Source: AA29 sp041481445 (GTDB lineage: Bacteria; Acidobacteriota; Vicinamibacteria; Fen-336). Taken from it: DNA of 28,302 bases. Location: the NCBI GenBank assembly GCA_041481445.1, contig JBGPBV010000084.1, forward strand, positions 1 to 28,302. Direction: 5' to 3'. The notes beneath the pieces are model-generated. The model made no database searches and had not been told where the DNA came from. It worked only from the letters and a program-made list of their open reading frames with translations. This document shows positions 24,994 through 28,302 of the stretch, one piece after another. A program made the position numbers and the translations under genes. Within the stretch, counting starts at the first letter, position 1. Each line of letters begins with the position of its first letter.

Positions 24994-25590
24994 TCAGTGG
25001 AAGGTGACCGCGATGGTGAAGTCGAAGACGTTGTGCTTCCAGTGGCTCGTGGGGGCGTCGCCCAGGTTCAGGTCGCCGTGAGTGCCGTACCAGAAGCTGA
25101 GGCCAGGCGTGATCGAGACGTTCCTGGCCACACGCAGGTCGTAGCCGGCTCCCACGACCGCCCCGAACCCATCTCCGACATCGGAAGTGATCGTGGTCGA
25201 TCCCTCCTGGAGCGACGTCTCGGCGAGTGAGAGTCCGACCCCGGCCTTCAAGAAGAGGCCGGACGATCGCACCGGATAGAAACGGACGGCGAACTGGCTG
25301 TTGAAGATATCGAGAGAGGCACCCTGCTCGTCCTTCGACCACCCGCTGACGTCCATCCCGAGCAGGAGATGGTCGTTGAGTGTCCCGCCCAGCGCCACCT
25401 GTACGGCGAGGCCGGTCTGTCGATCGCTCGCGCAGCCGTCGCAGGTCAAGGTCGCAGAACCCGCTCCCAGCCCGAACGTGATCCAGAAGCCCTTCCGCAC
25501 TTGCGGATGCGGCTCCGCCCACGCGACCGGGGCCAGGGCCAGCCACGACGCCGCCGACAACGCGCACACGACCATCGATTGACCACGCAT
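24994..25590 (-). CDS. Outer-membrane beta-barrel protein
   Basis: 198 residues. Residues 1-25 are a signal peptide ending in AWA. The mature part alternates hydrophobic and polar residues in 8-10-residue strands ending in aromatic residues (for example FAVRFYPV, GLFLKAGVGLSL, FGAVVGAGYDLRV, LSFWYGTHG) and terminates in FDFTIAVTFH, a typical outer-membrane insertion signal with a terminal aromatic. The size suits a small eight-stranded OmpA/OmpX-like barrel of unknown role. One CDGC pair near residue 50 could form a disulfide. The ATG has AGGAGG 4 bases upstream. Its position just before the sigma gene on the same strand, with a 287-bp gap, suggests independent expression. Confidence 0.82.
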   Translation of the reverse strand: MRGQSMVVCALSAASWLALAPVAWAEPHPQVRKGFWITFGLGAGSATLTCDGCASDRQTGLAVQVALGGTLNDHLLLGMDVSGWSKDEQGASLDIFNSQFAVRFYPVRSSGLFLKAGVGLSLAETSLQEGSTTITSDVGDGFGAVVGAGYDLRVARNVSITPGLSFWYGTHGDLNLGDAPTSHWKHNVFDFTIAVTFH

Positions 25591-25957
25591 GGCTCCTCCT
25601 CTCGAGCATTCGCTCGTGGCGACGGCGGAGCCGGACTGCGAACGCGATGCCGCTCTTCGAGTGGGGCCGCGCGCGGCCAACTCGCGGCGGGCGTTGAGTT
25701 CCGGGGGCGAGAGACGGCGAGCGGCCCTCCTCCCGTGGCGCAGCGGGTGGGCCGTCTGCTCAGTTGCTGCGCAGTCGGCGAGGTGAGCGCGTCGGCGTCG
25801 TCGTTCCCATGAGCCCCGTCCGGTCAACGAATTCGTCGCGCGATGGGGGCCCGGCACGACGTGGCACATCCCCTGCTGTTCGTGCGGCCAGCGACGGCGT
25901 GACGAACAGAGCCACGGCGGATGCGCGTCGCTCATCCGTCCTGCAAGGAGTCAAGAC
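25591..25957. other. Gene-free divergent region
   Basis: 367 bp between the divergent barrel and lipoprotein genes should contain both promoters, but I cannot pick either with confidence. A perfect 14-bp palindrome GGCCGCGCGCGGCC lies at 25665-25678; with only G and C it is probably chance. AAGGAG at about 25946 is the lipoprotein ribosome binding site. No small gene is convincing. Confidence 0.5.
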
Positions 25958-26521
25958 ATGACCAAGCGCACAGGTCCCGGCCGCCGGGCCGCCGTCCTCC
26001 TCGGTGTCGCGGTCGCCCTTTCGGTGGCGATCCTTCCTGGCTGCGGCGGCACCACGAAGCCGACGCAAGTCACCGCCTCGCCCACTCCTCCGCCTTCGCC
26101 TCCGCCGTCGGTGATCGTCACCGGATCCGGAGGCCTGGGGATACGCCTCCTGGCCATGATCCCGTTCACGTCCACGACCGCGGGCAGGCTGGACGCCACC
26201 GTGGACTGGACGTTCGCCGCCAACGACGTGGACGTCTATCTGGTGCGCGGAGCCTGCACGTTCGAGCAATTCATCGCGGATCAGTGCACGGTCGTAGCGT
26301 TCTCCGAGAGCTTGAGCGCCAAGCCCGAGAAGATCAGCGCGCCCGGGGCGGCCGCGGGGGCATACATGCTGCTGATCGGCAACCGCGGGCCGGGCGAAGA
26401 GTCGGTGGCCTACCAGGTCGTCCTGTCGCCAAGCGCGGCTTCGACAGCATCCATGGCGCGCGCGGCCCATCCGAATCGGATCCGGTCCTATTTCGGCGTG
26501 GCGGCGGTGGGCCGGGAATGA
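25958..26521 (+). CDS. Lipoprotein with PPC-like beta-sandwich domain
   Basis: 187 residues. The N-terminus has Arg/Lys, a hydrophobic stretch and the lipobox LPGC with the lipidated Cys at 29. A Pro/Ser/Thr-rich spacer (about 34-52) follows. The rest (about 75-165) resembles the bacterial pre-peptidase C-terminal (PPC) sandwich: LDATVDWTFAANDVDVYLV, then ACTFEQF, CTVVAFSESLSAKPEKI and GAYMLLIGNRGPGEESVAYQVVL. PPC domains usually sit at the ends of secreted enzymes; here it stands alone on a lipid anchor, so a binding role is likely. AAGGAG lies 7 bases before the ATG. The stop overlaps the next gene's ATG (ATGA), so the pair is coupled. Confidence 0.8.
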   Translation: MTKRTGPGRRAAVLLGVAVALSVAILPGCGGTTKPTQVTASPTPPPSPPPSVIVTGSGGLGIRLLAMIPFTSTTAGRLDATVDWTFAANDVDVYLVRGACTFEQFIADQCTVVAFSESLSAKPEKISAPGAAAGAYMLLIGNRGPGEESVAYQVVLSPSAASTASMARAAHPNRIRSYFGVAAVGRE

Positions 26522-27123
26522 CGCTCTCGCCCGTTGCGAGGGAGCGTCCCGTCCTCGGGAGCTGCGGCTGGCGCCGGTGCATGGCCGTGACCTTCGTGGC
26601 GATGAGTGTTGCCGTGAGCGGAGGGGCGACGGAGGAGCCCCTCCTGCCTGCCGAGGGAACTCGCGTCCGCCTGACCGCTCCGTCGATCGCGCAAGGGGGG
26701 CTCGTCGGCGCCCTCCTCGACGTGGACAAGATGACGCTCACCCTCGACCTCGGTTACGGCAAGGGTACGAGGCAGATCCCGCGCGAGGCGATCACCGGGG
26801 TCGAGGTGAGCCGGCAACGCGGCCGTATGCACAGGGGCGCCTTCATCGGCGCACTCGTCGGGCTCGGCGCCGGGATCGCCCTCGGAATCGCCCGCGGCAG
26901 CGACTGCGGTCCGGACGAGTATGGTTACCTCCCCGATACACCCTGCTTCGACAAGCGCGCGGCGGTGGTCACCGCCTCGATGGTGACGGTCCCCGTGGGC
27001 GTGATGACCGGACTCCTGGTCGCCCCGCGCGAGAAATGGGAGCGCCTCGGGGCCGCCTCCTGGCAGGTTTCGGTGGCCCCTGCGCGAAGGGGAGTCCGTG
27101 CGGTGGTCCGCGTCGGATTCTGA
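26518..27123 (+). CDS. Glycine-zipper membrane protein, function unknown
   Basis: 201 residues from the ATG overlapping the previous stop codon; an ATG at 26580 would start directly at a signal-like segment (MAVTFVAMSVAVSGGA) and is the alternative. After this segment, residues about 47-100 form a small beta-rich unit (GTRVRLTAP...GALLDVDKMTLTLDL...IPREAITGVEVS), followed by a glycine-rich membrane segment RGAFIGALVGLGAGIALGIA (about 106-125), a short loop with C130 and C143, and a second hydrophobic stretch (about 149-169). The family is not one I can name; proteins of this layout (small barrel plus glycine zipper) are often seen in Acidobacteriota and their role is unknown. It ends with a terminal Phe. 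Confidence 0.72.
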   Translation: MTLSPVARERPVLGSCGWRRCMAVTFVAMSVAVSGGATEEPLLPAEGTRVRLTAPSIAQGGLVGALLDVDKMTLTLDLGYGKGTRQIPREAITGVEVSRQRGRMHRGAFIGALVGLGAGIALGIARGSDCGPDEYGYLPDTPCFDKRAAVVTASMVTVPVGVMTGLLVAPREKWERLGAASWQVSVAPARRGVRAVVRVGF

Positions 27124-27145
27124 GCCGTGCGAGCCGAGACGGCGA

Positions 27146-27178
27146 CTAGGACTTCTTCAGATGTATCGATCCGTTCAC
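27146..27178 (-). pseudogene. Relic of a DUF4097-like C-terminus
   Basis: Eleven codons on the minus strand encode VNGSIHLKKS and a stop. All ten residues equal the C-terminus of the DUF4097-like protein at 28140-28302, while the DNA differs at four synonymous sites plus the stop codon (TAG against TGA). Upstream of the match the similarity ends and the frame closes at 27268. It looks like the remains of a duplicated or displaced copy. Confidence 0.6.
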
Positions 27179-27299
27179 CGCGCGGGCGGGTGCGTGGCCC
27201 AGAGGATTGGCGAACGCTTGGAAGTTCCTTCGAAGCCGCTCGGCGACGCGCGCCCGGCGCCCCGCTTATGTCCTGCGACGAAACGAGAGGAGAACCGGC

Positions 27300-28115
27300 A
27301 TGAGCGCTTGTCGCGCCGTCCCGATGTTTGCCGTCCTCGTGTTCGCCGTCGCGTTACCTCCTGCCGCGGCCGCCGCCCCGCGGCGATGCGGCCTGACCCC
27401 CGCGCGTCCGCCGGACCCTTTGGCCGACCCTGGCGAGGCGGCCGTGCTGCTCGGAGGGATCAACGACACCTGGCGCAGCCTGCCCGCGTGGGTGGACCTT
27501 CACGCCGCCGCCGGGCGCGCGGTGTTCGGGTACACCTACGACCAGCAGGGCGACGACCTCCACGCCAGCGCCCGGCGGTTCGCCGAGGCACTGGCGGCGC
27601 TAGCCGCGAGCGGCGTGCGGCGCCTGCACGTGACCGCCTACAGCATGGGCGGCTGGGTGGCCAAGGCGGCCCTCGACCGCATGACCGCGGACGGCTCGAT
27701 CGACGCGTTCGAGTCGATCGAGCTGACCACCCTGGCCACTCCCTGGGGCGGGTTCCATCGCGCCAACCTCGTATGGCGCCTGCGCGGGGTCCCGACGCGG
27801 GGCCTGGCTCGCGCGTTCTCGCGCGCCATCGGGAAGCCGATGGCGTTCGAGGTGGCCTCGCGGTCGTCGTTCGTCCGCGCGCGGCGCGCCCCGCTCCCTC
27901 CTCAGGTGACGTTCCGCATCTTCGAGGGAGGCTCGGACGAGGTCGCGACCCCGGGCACTCGGGAGGAGCGGGAGAACTACGAGGCGGTGGCTGCGCTGGC
28001 CGAAGAGCGCCTGATGGTGCCCAGGGCGCGCCACCGCGACATGCGCGAGCCTCGGCCCGGCCTGCCCGTTGCACGCTCCGCCGCTCGAATGGCCGAGGCG
28101 GACGAGCCGCGTTGA
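27300..28115 (+). CDS. Secreted lipase-like alpha/beta hydrolase
   Basis: 271 residues. Residues 1-26 are a signal peptide rich in Ala. The nucleophile elbow is AYSMG with Ser 115, the Gly-to-Ala variant of GxSxG seen in some bacterial lipases; the strand before it (RLHVTAYSMGG) and the helix after it (WVAKAALDRM) fit the alpha/beta-hydrolase fold. D213 in GGSDEV and H245 in RHRDM are plausible triad partners. The opening strand VLLGGINDTW probably carries the oxyanion hole. Substrate unknown; an esterase or a thioesterase is equally possible. GAGGAG lies 8 bases before the ATG. The gene is flanked on both sides by the same DUF4097 C-terminal sequence, one intact and one relic. The C-terminal 20 residues are Arg/Pro/Ala-rich. 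Confidence 0.78.
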   Translation: MSACRAVPMFAVLVFAVALPPAAAAAPRRCGLTPARPPDPLADPGEAAVLLGGINDTWRSLPAWVDLHAAAGRAVFGYTYDQQGDDLHASARRFAEALAALAASGVRRLHVTAYSMGGWVAKAALDRMTADGSIDAFESIELTTLATPWGGFHRANLVWRLRGVPTRGLARAFSRAIGKPMAFEVASRSSFVRARRAPLPPQVTFRIFEGGSDEVATPGTREERENYEAVAALAEERLMVPRARHRDMREPRPGLPVARSAARMAEADEPR

Positions 28116-28139
28116 TCGAGATCGGCGCGCGGAGGCGGC

Positions 28140-28302
28140 TCAGGACTTCTTGAGGTGGATCGACCCGTTCACCGTCTGCAGCTCGAGGTCGTGCCCGCCG
28201 CCGCCGATGGTCCCGGACAGCCGCCGCATCCGGCCGTGGTCCATCTTGATCCCGCCGGTCATCGTGAGGGAGAAGTCCGTCTCGATCTGGCCGTTGACGG
28301 TC
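28140..28302 (-). CDS. DUF4097-like beta-repeat protein, C-terminal end only
   Basis: Fifty-three residues are visible; the gene runs off the right edge of the window. The two repeats TVNGQIET and TVNGSIHL, joined by alternating strands and a GGGG turn, are characteristic of the DUF4097 family of exported right-handed beta-helix-like proteins, whose function is unknown (adhesin-like fold). The start, signal peptide and length cannot be judged. It converges on the hydrolase gene with 24 bp between the stop codons. The last ten residues recur in the relic at 27146-27178. Confidence 0.7.
   Translation of the reverse strand, partial: TVNGQIETDFSLTMTGGIKMDHGRMRRLSGTIGGGGHDLELQTVNGSIHLKKS

Noticed and set aside
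25665..25678. Palindrome GGCCGCGCGCGGCC as an operator
   Set aside because: Only G and C, in GC-rich non-coding sequence, with no companion half-sites; chance is likely.

Overview
The window is about 28.3 kb of very GC-rich bacterial chromosome, densely packed with genes and often using 4-bp start/stop overlaps. The two tandem MacB/FtsX-type permeases with no ATPase gene beside them (the 'acidobacterial duplicated orphan permease' architecture), the zinc-finger/TPR/CHAT protein beside a sigma factor, and the exported proteins of unknown role all point to Acidobacteriota or a close relative. This is inference from gene content; no rRNA or phylogenetic marker is present. I found no tRNA, rRNA, CRISPR array, transposase or phage gene.

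Region by region. (1) 64-2860, minus strand: a housekeeping operon read from a good sigma-70-like promoter: FabH-type ketoacyl-ACP synthase III, a membrane-anchored TPR protein, a small YHS-type metal-binding membrane protein and a class II aldolase, with GTGA overlaps between the last three. (2) 2871-5565: a TIGR04283-like glycosyltransferase (minus), then a plus-strand trio of hotdog thioesterase, YkgJ-type cysteine-cluster protein and NAD-dependent epimerase, the last apparently starting at CTG. (3) 5599-6753: an Xre/MbcA-RES toxin-antitoxin pair with a probable operator overlapping the antitoxin ribosome binding site. (4) 6766-9901: PPK2 polyphosphate kinase, a DHA2-type MFS exporter, and a divergent gene of unknown function. 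(5) 9888-14918: two tandem paralogous orphan ABC permeases. (6) 15036-18666: an isoprenylcysteine-methyltransferase-like membrane protein (plus), an ATP-grasp enzyme, a sigma-54-type AAA+ regulator with a degenerate GAFTGA loop, and a zinc-ribbon multi-pass membrane protein.

(7) 18719-24706, minus strand, is the most unusual part. An ECF-like sigma factor overlaps by 4 bp a 1144-residue protein that joins a zinc-finger anti-sigma domain, one membrane span, TPRs and a CHAT (caspase-like) protease. That gene overlaps by 4 bp an unrecognised 319-residue protein, which is followed 41 bp later by an exported papain-like cysteine protease. The layout suggests a sigma/anti-sigma switch wired to proteolysis. 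It resembles in logic the RpoE/Csx30/TPR-CHAT part of type III-E CRISPR systems, but has no CRISPR component and has the anti-sigma domain covalently fused to the protease.

(8) 24994-28302: an outer-membrane beta-barrel protein, a lipoprotein with a PPC-like domain overlapping a glycine-zipper membrane protein, a secreted lipase-like alpha/beta hydrolase, and the C-terminal end of a DUF4097-like protein that runs off the window. An 11-codon relic of the same DUF4097 C-terminus lies on the other side of the hydrolase.
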